From: Hybos culiciformis
Lineage: Eukaryota; Arthropoda; Insecta; Diptera; Hybotidae
Direction: 5' to 3'
DNA length: 64,000 nt
NCBI GenBank assembly: GCA_964007475.1
Contig: OZ023273.1
Span: 2,708,538 to 2,772,537 of the forward strand
Shown in pieces: positions 52,001 through 64,000 of this stretch. Below the pieces are notes generated by a model. It had not been told where the DNA came from and ran no database searches. It saw only the letters and a program-made list of their open reading frames with translations. Position numbers and translations under genes: made by a program. How positions within the stretch are numbered: position 1 is the first letter of the stretch; every line of letters starts with the position of its first letter.

Positions 52001-55000
52001 TTTAATTGTTATACTTTATAATTTGCGTTTACTACAGGCCGCAAATAAATAACGTTCAACTTTGTTTTTAATAAATTTTTATAATGTCTTTTTTGCAAAC
52101 ATCTTATTAAAATTTCATAAATATTATTATTCAGTTTATGGAGTAAGCATAGATTGAGTTTATAGGTTTATGATTTAGTCTAGAGGTTTTTGATTGAGAA
52201 ATAATCAAACCAGGTATAGGTACAAGTGAAATATGAACCAGTACTGGTAAAAAAAGTACATTATGTTTAGTCAAATCATTACATGACAGACAAAACAAAA
52301 TTTTGTTCAATATAGTTTGACACTATTTTATAGTCCATAATGGTCTTTACAATTTGACATCACAGAATTAACAAATAGTCGTTATTCTAAATTTATACTT
52401 TAATTCTATCCCTCCAAAATAAAATAATTAAAATGAATTGATACAACATTGTAAAGCGATAAACGTATTTTATAAATTGAGATACAAAAATGTTGTATAA
52501 CAAGCTCATTATTATAAAAAATATATAGATATGTACAAAAAAAACATTAAGGTTATGATGTTTTAATTTTTGCGTTAAAACTTTGTTTTGCATTCATATT
52601 TTTTAACAAAAAAATAAAAATAAAATTTAAATAACATGCATAGTGTTAACAAGAATAAAATTAAAGCACTTTATTTTATTTTATTGCAATTTAAATTTTC
52701 TATGATCGCAAACCATAATTTAACGTCTTATAGTTAAGAATTTTTAATGTAGCAATCGTATACAGTAGGTGCTTTATTTAAATGCAACATTTTTTTTTTG
52801 TTAAAGTAATAATGAGATATTTAAAAGAACATTATTTTTTAGAAAAATTCTGCATAAATGAGTTTCCATTTTAGTAAAATTTAATTATAATTATTATTAT
52901 TTTTGTATTAATAAACAATTTTTGAAGTCGTTGATCGCAGTTGCTGGTGGCAATTCGTTTGGCAAAAAACTCTCAAATTTTCTATATTAGATCGAGTTAA
53001 GGTCTTGATTTCCATTATCATCAGAAAAAAGTCTTCATTATTTAAAGTAGCTTAAAGCATATATTACTGCTGCGACAGAATCGCAAAATTGCATCCTAAG
53101 AAAAAAATGCTAAATATTATGCCAAGGTAGACTGAAAAGAAATTTAAAAATTTTTTTTAATTTTTAATTCAACAACATTAAATTTATTGACAACTCCATT
53201 TGTTCCTTTTAATATTTTAATAAAATTAAATTTTTCCAATGAGGCTGTAGACAAAACTATATTTTCTGAAGCTATTTTAATTTTTTTTTATTAATGTATT
53301 TTAATTATCGCCATCGCCACAAATGAACATCCGTAGGTAAGTACCATTATTAATCAATTCATTTTTATATATATATAGCTTCCTTCCAGTATAGAACAAA
53401 ACTTGAACTACAGATTATTATATTTGTCATTTGAAAATATTTCTTTTAATTAAAAGATAAAAAAAAAATATTGGTTGTATTTTGTATCTAATTGAACCTG
53501 TTTTTCTTAAATTGATTCTATATATTATTTTTTTTTCAAATGTTACAAATTAATTTCAATTGGATATTCAATTTTTCAATTTATAGTGTTTGATTAATAT
53601 CTTAGTAAAAAAATTTATTTGAATATAAATCGTTTTCAACCACAATTAAGAAAATGTTTTAACTTTGATATATATTTCAATATTAACTTCAGGGTAATAT
53701 TTTCATTCCAGTAGTTACGACTTTGGAATTTTAATAACAAAATTATATGCAGCTCTGCATATTTATTTTCTTAATTATGACAAGCGCAATATTTGATAAC
53801 CATATTTATATTATTTTGACTCTGAGAACTCAATATAATTGCGTAAAGTACAGTGTTTAGTTAAAATAACCCAAAAACATTATTTTAAAATATTCTTGTG
53901 CAAAAAGAAAATCCTTAAACTTTAGATATGCAACTTAATTTATGATGCCATATACATACTAAAAATAAAAACAAAGCCTCCGGATGAACATATAATAAAT
54001 TTAAAATTTAAAATAATCAGTTCATAAAATTTAATGGAGAAACATAAATATGTCCCTTTTAATTAATTAAATTCATAAAAATTCATAAGCGATCATTAAA
54101 GAATTATGAATTTCCAGTTTTTATCATAATTTTTTTTTTGTTAATTCAAAGTAGGTATTTTTTTTTATGGATATTTTTTTTTTGGTAAATCAAATCATCA
54201 TTTCACCGTCCAATGATGAATTATTACCAATTAAAAAATTATTGCATATTAATGTAATCGTGTTGATTTTCAAATAATAAAGTATTATGAAAAAAAAAAA
54301 TGGAAAAAATTAAAAATATTATCAATTAATGTCAAAAAATTTTAATTTACAGCATTTAGAATTCATATTTTTGGGCAAACGTGCCCATTTTTTAGCATTA
54401 TTTAATATGTAGCAATGCAAAAAATAAAAATAAAAAGAATAAAACAAAACTTGTGGAAAAGCATGAGACTTTTTACTAAAAATTTTTCATTCAATTTTTT
54501 TATTTTATTTTTTTCAATGAAACACTGAAGTGAATTTGTATTTAGTATTAATAAAATTGATGGTAAAATTTCTAAAATTACTGTACGAATATAGGTGTGG
54601 TATTAAATTTGGCACTCGAACTGGAACTCAGCAATAAAATATTCGGAAAATTTAAGAATGAAAACGACGTTTAAATAAACAAATGAGAACAGTAAAAATG
54701 AAGATGCGGACTATGATTCAGCTTTAATATACAAATTATGTACTTAATACTTTGGCATAGGAGAAACATTATTTGTATCTTAATTTTTCTTTCAGTGTGC
54801 TTTTAATGAAATGAAAATAAAGCAATGTTGTAATTGCATTGAAATTTTAAAATAATTTCAAGATACTTTAGTGACATTTAAAGAAAAAAAGAAGAAAAAA
54901 AAAACAAACTTGTTCTGCGATGCGCACATTTTGAATTTGAGTTATACATTCCGACAAAACAAGGAAGGAATAATAAAAACATAAAGAACCATTTTCATTA

Positions 55001-56310
55001 AATATTATTAACTTTTCTTTAACCAAACCACCAAAATGAATAACATATTTGACCACCTGATGGCTCGTTAACATTTTTTTTTTTTTTTTTCAAAGTGGAT
55101 TTTCTGCAGTGAAGTAGAAAAATAAAATTATTATATATGAAAATTATAACAGTTTGCATAATAATATTTATATTATATAAAGACGAAATTTTTAAGCAAA
55201 ATTAATTTATGATACAGAATAGAATATCAACAAAAAAAAAATTATATAATAATATTCCATGAAAAAATTTTATTCTTTTGGTTTAGTTTTAAAAGCTCAA
55301 TAAATGAATTTTTCCTTAATTAATGTAAGGACAGTTCTTGAAGTCAGGCGAACTTAGAAAAATTTCAGAAAATGAATTGGGATTCAACAAAGACAATTTT
55401 ACGATCTACATTACTTACAAGTTCTAAATTCTAAAAGAAATTTAGTACCAACTATAATTAAAAATGAACGTACCTAACTTTCATCATGGAATTCTTGTTT
55501 TTATAGTGCCAATAAAATATTCTTTTTAATATTTGGTTTTAAAATTTTGAAGTACTACGATTCTCTCGTAATCGTAACACTTAAATAACTTCCTGGCAAA
55601 TAATATAATCTCAAAAATTTTAGTAATCCGCATGAACTAACCTACTTCAAGTTTTCAAAATTTTTCTTTTCTTACAAAAAAAAAAGAAAAGAAAAACCAA
55701 TTTTAAGATTAAATCGATCAAAAAAAAAAACAATTTTTTTTTCAATCAATTAAGGGAAGAAAAAAAAAACTTTTCGTTCTTTTTTTTTGTGGCCCAGGCC
55801 TTTTATTCCGCTCAAAAATCAGATAAGTTCTTAAATAATATGTTTACTAATTTTATTTTAATTAACTTTCGCTTCGATCATTATCAAAACTTTAGTTATA
55901 TTGCACATAATATACATTTAGTTCTTTTCTTTATAAAATAGCCGCCCAATTTTCGTGAATAGAGTTTAAAATAATGTTGTTTTAGATTCGTTATCGCTTA
56001 AATTGAATGAAACGAGCAAAAAAAAAATAAAAATAAAAATTTCGAAAGATAAGAGTCCCAATTTTTATTGTATTTATTTTGTGAACTTATCAGTTACGAA
56101 TTTTTTTTTTAATATTTTTTTTTATTTTTTAATAAAAAAACTTTGAAATACAAATCAAAATTTAATTTCATTTTATTTGAAAATATATTACAGGGTTCAA
56201 GCGAATTCAAATATTCTCCACATTTTAAGTCAGACAAACAAGTATATTTAACCCTTTTTTTATAATTTATTAAAGATTCTGCCTTCAAGAAAAACTTAAA
56301 ATTTGTTTTA
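46059..56310. other. Gene-poor region upstream of the SDR pair
   Basis: About 10 kb of AT-rich sequence with many homopolymers. I found no exon with acceptable splice sites and complexity, and no RNA gene. Regulatory sequence for the upstream SDR copy should lie near its right edge but shows no clear motif. Confidence 0.55.
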
Positions 56311-57494
56311 TCTAATATAAAAAAATCAAAATTCTCTGTTCTCTGTCCTCTGTCCTCTGTCCTCCGTCCTCTGTCCTCTGTCCTCTATCCTCTGTCCTCT
56401 ATCCTCTGTCCTCTGTCCTCTGTCCTCTGTCCTCTGTCCTCTGTCCTCTGTCCTCTGTCCTCTGTCCTCTGTCCTCTGTCCTCTGTCCTCTGTCCTCTGT
56501 CCTCTGTCCTCTGTCCTCTGTCCTCTGTCCTCTGTCCTCTGTCCTCTGTCCTCTGTCCTCTGTCCTCTGTCCTCTGTCCTCTGTCCTCTGTCCTCTGTCC
56601 TCTGTCCTCTGTCCTCTATCCTCTGTCCTCTATCCTCTGTCCTCTGTCCTCTGTCCTCTGTCCTCTGTCCTCTGTCCTCTGTCCTCTGTCCTCTGTCCTC
56701 TGTCCTCTGTCCTCTGTCCTCTGTCCTCTGTCCTCTGTCCTCTGTCCTCTGTCCTCTGTCCTCTGTCCTCTGTCCTCTGTCCTCTGTCCTCTGTCCTCTG
56801 TCCTCTGTCCTCTGTCCTCTGTCCTCTGTCCTCTGTCCTCTGTCCTCTGTCCTCTGTCCTCTGTCCTCTGTCCTCTGTCCTCTGTCCTCTGTCCTCTGTC
56901 CTCTGTCCTCTGTCCTCTGTCCTCTGTCCTCTGTCCTCTGTCCTCTGTCCTCTGTCCTCTGTCCTCTGTCCTCTGTCCTCTGTCCTCTGTCCTCTGTCCT
57001 CTGTCCTCTGTCCTCTGTCCTCTGTCCTCTGTCCTCTGTCCTCTGTCCTCTGTCCTCTGTCCTCTGTCCTCTGTCCTCTGTCCTCTGTCCTCTGTCCTCT
57101 GTCCTCTGTCCTCTGTCCTCTGTCCTCTGTCCTCTGTCCTCTGTCCTCTGTCCTCTGTCCTCTGTCCTCTGTCCTCTGTCCTCTGTCCTCTGTCCTCTGT
57201 CCTCTGTCCTCTGTCCTCTGTCCTCTGTCCTCAATCACGTCTAAGCTGCTGGATTTGGCTGAAACTTTGAACTTAAGTATCATTGGGGCCCGAGAATGTT
57301 ATTGGGGTACTAGAAATTTTGATCCGAGGCCCTGGCGGGGGGGCAACCTTAGAAGTCGATTTTGTAATTTAGGTATATTCCGATAAAATGTTTTGGCGTT
57401 GGACCCGTATCGACTATTTAGAAGACTGGATGTGTTAAGGCTGTGTATTAATATAAGTTCGGTACTACCGTGCGAAGCCGGGTATTTTGACTAG
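56311..57494 (+). mobile_element. Non-autonomous Helitron-like element
   Basis: The element begins with TC (TCTAATATAAAAAAATCAAA) directly after an A. It ends with a small hairpin TACCGTGCGAAGCCGGGTA (57466-57484), then TTTTGA-CTAG followed by T. A 5' TC, a 3' hairpin about 10 bases from CTRR, and insertion between A and T without target duplication are the defining Helitron marks. The right-hand 265 bp (57230-57494) is GC-richer unique sequence with CTGGATTTGGCTGAAAC, of a kind common in insect non-autonomous Helitrons. No Rep/helicase gene is present. The remainder is a heptanucleotide array listed separately. Confidence 0.75.
56334..57229. repeat. Heptanucleotide array (CTCTGTC)128
   Basis: 896 bp, exactly 128 units of CTCTGTC in unbroken phase. 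Variants are few: CTCTGTT at the first unit, CTCCGTC at 56362, and CTCTATC at 56383, 56397, 56614 and 56628. The two CTCTATC pairs are 231 bp (33 units) apart, pointing to an internal block duplication. Because three units make 21 bases with no stop, the minus strand shows a long Glu-Asp-Arg-Gly-Gln-Arg-Thr reading frame; this is not a gene. Confidence 0.97.
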
Positions 57495-59684
57495 TAAATA
57501 ATAAAAATCTATTTATATATACAATCCGATTTAATAAGTTCTAAAATGCTACAAAGATGTCATAAAAATTAATATTGATAAATATATTTTAAAAATTATT
57601 TAAATATTGAATTTCAAGCGTGTTCTTAAGTGGAAAATTTGTACTAATACTTTCTACAGACTACGAATTAATTGAGTCTTAAAAGAATCTTTTGATAAAA
57701 TTGTTCATAGTACTAAACGTGGACTTACTTTCTCCTTATTTTGACGGAAAAAAATTTTTTTTATGGAAAAACAAAAACTAGAATTGATAAGATAGTACTT
57801 TAGAGACTAAGTAGGTTCTTATCAGTCTTTATTTCGGATTATGAAATTTTATTTTTCATGTGAAAAGACTAATTTAAGATTTTAAAGTTGTTGTAAACAA
57901 AAATGAAAAATCAAAGAAATGTTATTGCAAAACTCTAAAATAAGTCCAAGTGAATATAAGCTATAGAATACTATTTATAATTATTAATTATAAAGGCTTG
58001 AAGGCAAATAATTCACTAATGATAAATTAAATTAAATTGCATAACACCATAGTGTATATTTGTTGAATTTGACGCAGGATAAGCATTATCATCAGGTTTT
58101 TGTTTTTGTTTTTTTCTTACTTTTTATTTCTTTAAAATAACAATACCTCTTCGAAGAAATAAAAATATAAATTTATATGTGTGTATATTATATTTATTTT
58201 TTTAAAAATATTTAGTTTTTATGTTTTTAATTGATGAATAATTCAATTTATTATCTTGTAAAAAAATTTTTTTTTATTTTTTTTTATTCTTTTTAAATAA
58301 AAACTGATCATATTTTTTTTATTGTTTTTAATTAAATAAATTATTAACTTCACCTGTACTGAAGTTTTTATTTAATTTTTTTATTTAACCTTAAGAATAT
58401 TGCAATTTCTTAAAGAAATGTTGCAGAAAAAAAAAAACAAAAAAGATAAAATGAATGATTATTTTAACGTGTATTGCATTATTTATTAATTTATATTTTT
58501 ACACAAAAAAATATTTAAAAAAAAAATAAAATAAAAAATTTGGTGCCTTTCATTAATAATGTAATGTAGTTTTTTTTTACTATTTTTTTTTAATAGGAAG
58601 ATGATACTTTTTTTTCTGTCATTCATTATTAAATTTGAATTATATTAACTAATTACATAATTTAATGATGTTACAAATTTTTTTTGAAACTGGAAAAAGA
58701 TATATCCTCTTCATCGAATCATTTATTTTATATTTTAATTAAAATCTACTTTAATATATAAATTTAATGTTTTTTTTAATTTAAGAAATTTAATTATTTA
58801 AGCCTTGTACAATCTGTTAAAAACTAAAATATAACTAAATTATTAGAAAATTATCATAAATTTAACATGAATTGTAATTTAAAGTTTCTGCATGGCAACA
58901 CTAAAAAAAATTTGTGTTATGCCTTGTTTATAGCTAATTTACCTATCTGAAAAATGGTACCGTAAAAACCGATTTTCTATGTTATTATTCTATTTATATT
59001 TAAGCATATTTTAAGAAAAATTTCCTGTCAAAAAAAATTTTTTTTTTATATAGTTTTTGCAGTTGATTTTTTATTTTCAGATAAAATTAGCTGTGAATAA
59101 GTTTCCGGAACATTCCTCCAATAAATTACTTTACTGTGGTAGCTATAAACAACGCATTATTAAATCATGACTTCTTCTTAATTGTGTCTTAATGAAATCT
59201 TTTTAAAAACTTGTTCACTCTTATAGTCGAAGGACTTATTTTTTAATTTGTTTCGTAATTTTTATTGATTTATTTCAAAAAAAAAATTAACAAGTTAACA
59301 AGTCGATTAATTTTTGATTTCAAGAATAAAGGAGTTTTTTCTTACATTTGAAAATAGCTTACAAAATCAAAATAAACATGTAAACTAGGTTGTACTGCTG
59401 TACATGATTCTAAATTAAAATTTATACATAATTTACAAACATCACTTAAAATCAGAATGTCTTGTATAAAATTTAATTAAAGGTCGTGAGTAAATATTTT
59501 TGAAATCAATAAATTTAATAAGGAAAATTTTAGACACAAAAACAAATCACTGTGAAACACTGTTAAAATAAAATTATTGTTTTAACCTTTTGTTCTTAAT
59601 TTTTGTTTGTTTTATTTTATTTTTGAAAATAAAATCAGCTGATATTAAAATCTATATATCCATCGACTCAGAGCCATATCTTAT

Positions 59685-59720
59685 AATAAATCAAATTTGT
59701 ATGAAATAAATCAAATTTGT
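59685..59720. repeat. Short direct repeat, 20-bp period
   Basis: AATAAATCAAATTTGT occurs twice with four bases between, a small local duplication. Confidence 0.85.
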
Positions 59721-59859
59721 CGAATATATAATATAGTTTTTATTAAATATGTGACAATTTTGTAAATTTTATATACAATTTTTGTTTAATAAAATATTTC
59801 AAATTAATTTGTACAACAATTTGAACAATTAAGTCTTGAAATAAACAAAATCGATTCAA

Positions 59860-59874
59860 ATGGTGCGGCGGGAA
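59860..59874 (+). CDS. Possible 5' coding exon (five codons), unidentified
   Basis: CAAATGGTGCGGCGGGAA followed directly by GTAAGT: a start codon in fair context, four further codons (Val-Arg-Arg-Glu) and a strong donor, in a GC-rich spot. No downstream exon can be joined within the window, so the support is only local. Confidence 0.18.
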
Positions 59875-62024
59875 GTAAGTTTTAAATAAATATTGAAATC
59901 AAAATTTTAGAGTGAAGGAAATGAAATATTCTTAGTTTTTTTTTAAGCTTTTTTTTCCAAGTAACTTATGCTGTCAAAAATTATTTATAATTTGTGCAAA
60001 AAGAAATTAAATCACGTCTTTATAATGGATATTATTTTAAAAGTTTAAAAGGTGCTAAAAACCTGCTGACCAACTTTTGAGTTTTTTTTTTTTGTTTTTT
60101 TTTTGTACAGAACGTTCTTTTGATTAAAGTGTGCAAAAATTATTAAAACTCAATGGTTATAGTTTACTGAATTTAAAAAAAAAAATATAAAAAAAAAGAT
60201 AAAAGTTTTCTGGTAAGTCAGAGACAGTGTTCCTTAATTGCTATGTGTGTGTCTTCATAAATTTTCTTCCACACACGGTTTCGAAAAAAATTTTTTTTTT
60301 TGTTTTTTATAATAATTACTGTTATTTTGTTAGTAATAAAATTAATTTTAATAAAATGTTTACAGAAAATATATTAAGAAAATAGATTGAAATTTGGAAC
60401 AAATTAACGTTTTTTTTTGTTTTTTATCTTCGCCTAACTTTAAATATGTCCAACGCAATATAGTAGGAAGTGGATAATTTTGACATTGCTATTTTTTTTT
60501 TATAGTATAATCCATGGGAATTTAAAATGGACATAAATAAATTTTATTTAATAATTATGCTATGAATAAAAAATTATGCAAAAATGTTTCTTATACAGCT
60601 AAGTTGAGAGTTTGAATATGAATTATTTGAAGCTGGACTGACTTCAAATAATCATATCAATCTGAAAGCATATAATGAGAGCATAAAAAATATAAATATC
60701 CTTTTTCCTTCACTAATTAATATAAAACTATAAATCATATATAAAAAGTGGCATAATCAAATAACATTCTTTACGGTAATACTTAAAAAGATATATCAAT
60801 TGGATAAATTATAGCCTTTCTAATAGATATATATTTTTAAGAATAAAATAAAAATAAAAGAGAGGATTGTTGAGTCCCAAAATCTGTACTTTTAACTTCT
60901 GACGTTCAAAGCAATATTCGGATCAACTTCTACTATGATTTTTTATGAATAGTGGCACTTATAACCACTGTATTGTATTACTCAATCAATCAATAATTAA
61001 ATTAAAAAGAAGGCATAATATAAATGTAATAACTTAAATTAAATAGCAATTTTGATTGGTTCAATCTGTATAAAAATTAAAACAAGCAAATAATAAATAA
61101 TTTAATTTTACCAATCATCAATATTATTATTAATTAGGAACTAATAAATATAAACAATTTATACTTAATGAGAGTTACAAATGCCAAAAGTTGTAAATTC
61201 AGTTTTTAGTTTATAGATACAATACTGCAAGTAGCAAAGAGAGCGCTAATATACCTACTATTAATGTTTGTTTTGAGAAAGTAAATTAAATATTTGAACT
61301 TATCAAATAAATTTTATAAAAAAAAAAAGCAAAGCTATTTTAACACAATGCGGAAATTTTTTCCACACAAAAACTATTTGAAAGCTCATAAATACTTAAC
61401 CTTTTCATATTTTATGTATCTTAAAGATAGTTTTTATTTTTTTTTTGTATTTATTCAAGAAAGGAATATTATTAAATATAAAGTGTGTATTAAACAATTG
61501 TAAAATTTATAATATTTCAGGTGACAATAACATTATGTTTTCCATTAGGCATTGCTTAAACACATTTAAGTTCATCGTTATGGATAATATATGTAGCTGG
61601 TTGCAATTTTTTAATATAATTATCTAAAAATGTACGTATATATGTTGTTTATTATATAGAATTCTAAATTTAAGTTTATAAAAAATTTGTACAAACGAGA
61701 ATTGTTACTATATAATATAATTTAATTTCATTTAACTGCAATTGCTTTTTTCAAAAATATTTTTAACTAAACTATGGAAATATTTTAAGGATCAAATTCT
61801 AGAGCGAGGATAATTTCAGAACCATTCCGACGGTCGACTAACTTAAAAGGTCTATAAGGATCAATTTAACAAAAAGTAAAAATACAGAAAAATATATTTT
61901 AAATGAATTTTATAACTCGTTTTGCAAATTTGCATCAAGTTTTTAACAGTCGATGTCCATTCATATCACCAATTGATATTTTCTTTTAGTCCCCAGCCCA
62001 AACCCTTAAAGTGAGAGCTCTCTT

Positions 62025-62072
62025 AAGCTTGGCCGAAAGTGAACAAGATTACGCATATTTTGACAATTAAGA
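62025..62072. repeat. Dispersed repeat fragment, copy 3
   Basis: GAAAGTGAACAAGATTACGC followed by ATATTTTGACA matches the cores at 5781-5824 and 10911-10952. The preceding 250 bp (from about 61775) is also GC-richer and may belong to the same element. Confidence 0.5.
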
Positions 62073-62401
62073 GATTGAAAAAAGGAGTTTTTGAAATAAT
62101 TTCAAAAAAAAAGGATTACTTTTTTATCAAAATTCCATTAAATTTTACACTTTGTCTCGATATGAATATTTTGTACCAAATTCCATACATGCAGTTTATA
62201 TTATCTTATTTTTTAGCAGTCAATTTTTTAGTTTTAAATTAAAATAATATTCATAAATAGGCATATTAAAGGAAAAAAAACAGAATTTATTAAAAAAAAA
62301 AACAAAAAAAAAATACAAATAGAATTTAAAATAAGATTCACCTCTGCAGGGGTCTTGATTTTTGCAAAAAGATCTAAAATTCACACATTTTGCTTACTCA
62401 C

Positions 62402-62504
62402 CGTCAGCCAAAATAGCGATTAACAACAACAACAATAAAAAATAATAATAATAATATTTTTTTTTTGTTTTGTTTTTGGAAGATACATCAGAAAGATTTA
62501 AATT
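62402..62504 (-). CDS. Possible exon with hydrophobic segment, unidentified
   Basis: The minus-strand stretch is bounded by TTTCTATCTCTCTAG (good acceptor) and GACG|GTGAGTAAG (strong donor). One frame is open throughout and encodes a Lys-rich stretch, a Tyr run and then LLLLLLIAILAD, like a signal peptide or anchor. It has no ATG, so an upstream exon would be needed. Part of the hydrophobic run comes from AAC/AAT triplets, so chance is a real alternative. Confidence 0.25.
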
Positions 62505-62922
62505 CTAGAGAGATAGAAAGAAAATGTTTTGGTTCAGAAGGCCATCTTCAATATTTCATAGAAGATTATGATTTTTAAATGCAAAAAAAAAAAAAAAAGG
62601 AAAAATAACAAAAAAAAAATGCAATATTTTTGGTCAAAAGACATTTCACAAAATGATATATGTCTTTAAAAATTAATTTTAGTCCAATCACGTTTAACGT
62701 GGTGTGAAATAGAATTTTCTGTTTTGTTAACCATTGTTCTTTATATAACTATCAACATCAACTAAGACTATATGTTAAACCGTTAGATAAAAATAATCCT
62801 TATTCCTTCTATTTTCTCGTATAGTTATAACTTCCGGAATTAGGTATAAATTATATAAATGTATTTTTTTTTTTATATTTTTTTATTATTTTTATTTAAA
62901 TATTATTGACTTATTTTGAACA

Positions 62923-63006
62923 TAAGTTTCTTGATACTATATTATGGATTTTAAATTTTGACTCTAAGTTTCTTGAGACTGTACTATGGACTTTGAATTT
63001 TGATCG
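62923..63006. repeat. 42-bp tandem duplication
   Basis: Two adjacent units starting TAAGTTTCTTGA and containing ACTATGGA or TTATGGA then AATTTTGA. They differ at about eight of 42 positions, so the duplication is old. Confidence 0.8.
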
Positions 63007-64000
63007 TAATAAATCTAGAGTAATAAACGGCACAACCATCTAACAATGCATCGAAATGAGTGCCGACAGTTCTATATTACACTTTTGAACTGTGCGTAAG
63101 ACATTATAAAAGTACATATATTAAACATCTTGACGAAAATCGAATGTTATTAAGGTATGTACTTTAATTAATGACATCTAAAAAAAAATGTCAAAAATGT
63201 TTTATTCAAATTGAATGTCATAAAAGTTGTCTTTTAGTTTATCAAAAAATTTTTTAAATTTAAATTACAAAATGACATTATTAACACTATAAGTTAATGC
63301 AAAACTTTAAATTATCTTGCATATATAAAAACCATTAAGCATATATATTGGAGATATTATTACATTGTGGAAATCACTACAAAAAAATATTAATAATTTT
63401 TTCAATAATTTATTTTCTTATCAAAAAATAAAAAAAATAAAAAATTAATAAAATTATGTTTCTACATAGTGTACTGACAGTCTTAATCCAAATTTAATTT
63501 TCACGGATGTAAGTTGCAAAAAGCTTTTTTCTTATACATATATACGAAAAAATAAAAACAAAGTAAAAATTATCTCACGTAAATTGTTTAGCTTTCAAAA
63601 TTTTTATATATATTTTCTTTTGCATAAGAGAAAATATCGTCGTGTTCAACCTGCTGATTTCTTTGAAAGTTTTTCACAGAAATTTCTTGTCGTGATAATA
63701 TTAGCGAAATAAAAAAAAGGCGAAGAAATTATTATTTCTGTTTTTTAGTTTTCGTTATTGTTAATTTATTTACAGCAGCTTCATTTTTTGATTTAGAGGT
63801 GTTTTTCTTATCAAATTTATGTTAAATTGAAAATTTATGATTACACAAAAATATTGTTTTCTCAAAATAAAATATAAAAATTGAACTTTGTTTATACTCA
63901 AGATATATATAGCATAAATTTATTGTGAAAAAAAAATTATATAAAAAATCAATTTACAAGATTATTTTTTCCCCCAAAAAAGGTCAGATATATCTTTTTT

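Larger units (their letters stand above)
57495..64000. other. Right-hand gene-poor region
   Basis: About 6.5 kb, AT-rich. It holds small repeats, a dispersed-repeat fragment and two weak exon candidates (59860-59874 plus strand, 62402-62504 minus strand). The last 400 bases are slightly less biased (for example GTCGTGTTCAACCTGCTG near 63640), but I cannot assign them. Confidence 0.5.

Noticed and set aside
56326..57234. A 302-codon minus-strand frame of repeating EDRGQRT, and a second overlapping one from 57283
   Set aside because: Pure translation of a 7-bp tandem repeat, which repeats every seven codons without a stop. No start context, splice signals or non-repeat coding sequence support it.
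1..64000. tRNA or rRNA genes, CRISPR arrays, bacterial operons, integrated phage
   Set aside because: No complete tRNA A/B-box pair, no rRNA-like stretch, no regularly spaced repeats with unique spacers and no prokaryotic gene layout were seen. A dedicated covariance-model search would be needed to exclude small RNAs.

Overview
The window is nuclear DNA from an insect, most likely a fly or a close relative. It is extremely AT-rich, genes are sparse, and exons are split by GT-AG introns with Drosophila-like signals. Four protein-coding genes can be assembled, all on the minus strand: (1) the first three coding exons of the Notch ligand gene Serrate (11485 down to 2135), whose remaining exons lie beyond position 1; (2) a four-exon Osiris-family (DUF1676) gene (31667 down to 29811); (3) and (4) a head-to-tail pair of short-chain dehydrogenase/reductases of the SDR16C type (41898 down to 40267 and 46058 down to 43225). 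The Osiris family is known only from insects and close relatives. The Serrate N-terminus resembles the Drosophila protein even in a basic stretch before the signal peptide.

Layout. 1-2134 is Serrate intron 3, running off the window. 2135-11485 holds Serrate exons 3, 2 and 1, with an intron of about 8 kb between exons 1 and 2. 11486-29810 is non-coding: a possible Serrate promoter/5' UTR around 12.2-12.4 kb, a second GC-richer patch at 13.4-13.5 kb, small tandem repeats and a degraded SINE-like fragment. 29811-31667 is the Osiris gene. 31668-40266 is mostly empty but carries a 224-bp MITE with 47-bp inverted repeats. 40267-46058 is the SDR pair; intron 1 of the upstream copy contains a second MITE with 86-bp inverted repeats and other transposon-like sequence. 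46059-64000 has no assembled gene. It does hold a Helitron-like element (56311-57494) swollen by 128 tandem copies of a 7-bp unit, plus two weak exon candidates.

How the genes relate. There is no operon logic here. Serrate is a developmental signalling ligand, the Osiris protein a secretory/endosomal cuticle-associated protein, and the SDRs membrane-anchored lipid or retinoid/steroid-type oxidoreductases. The SDR copies arose by tandem duplication: four introns match exactly in position and phase, and a fifth is present in one copy and absent from the other. I found no CRISPR array, phage, operon, or convincing tRNA or rRNA gene, and nothing I can defend as a wholly new biological system. The more interesting material is the Helitron with its repeat expansion, the two MITEs, the SDR intron difference and the isolated Osiris gene.
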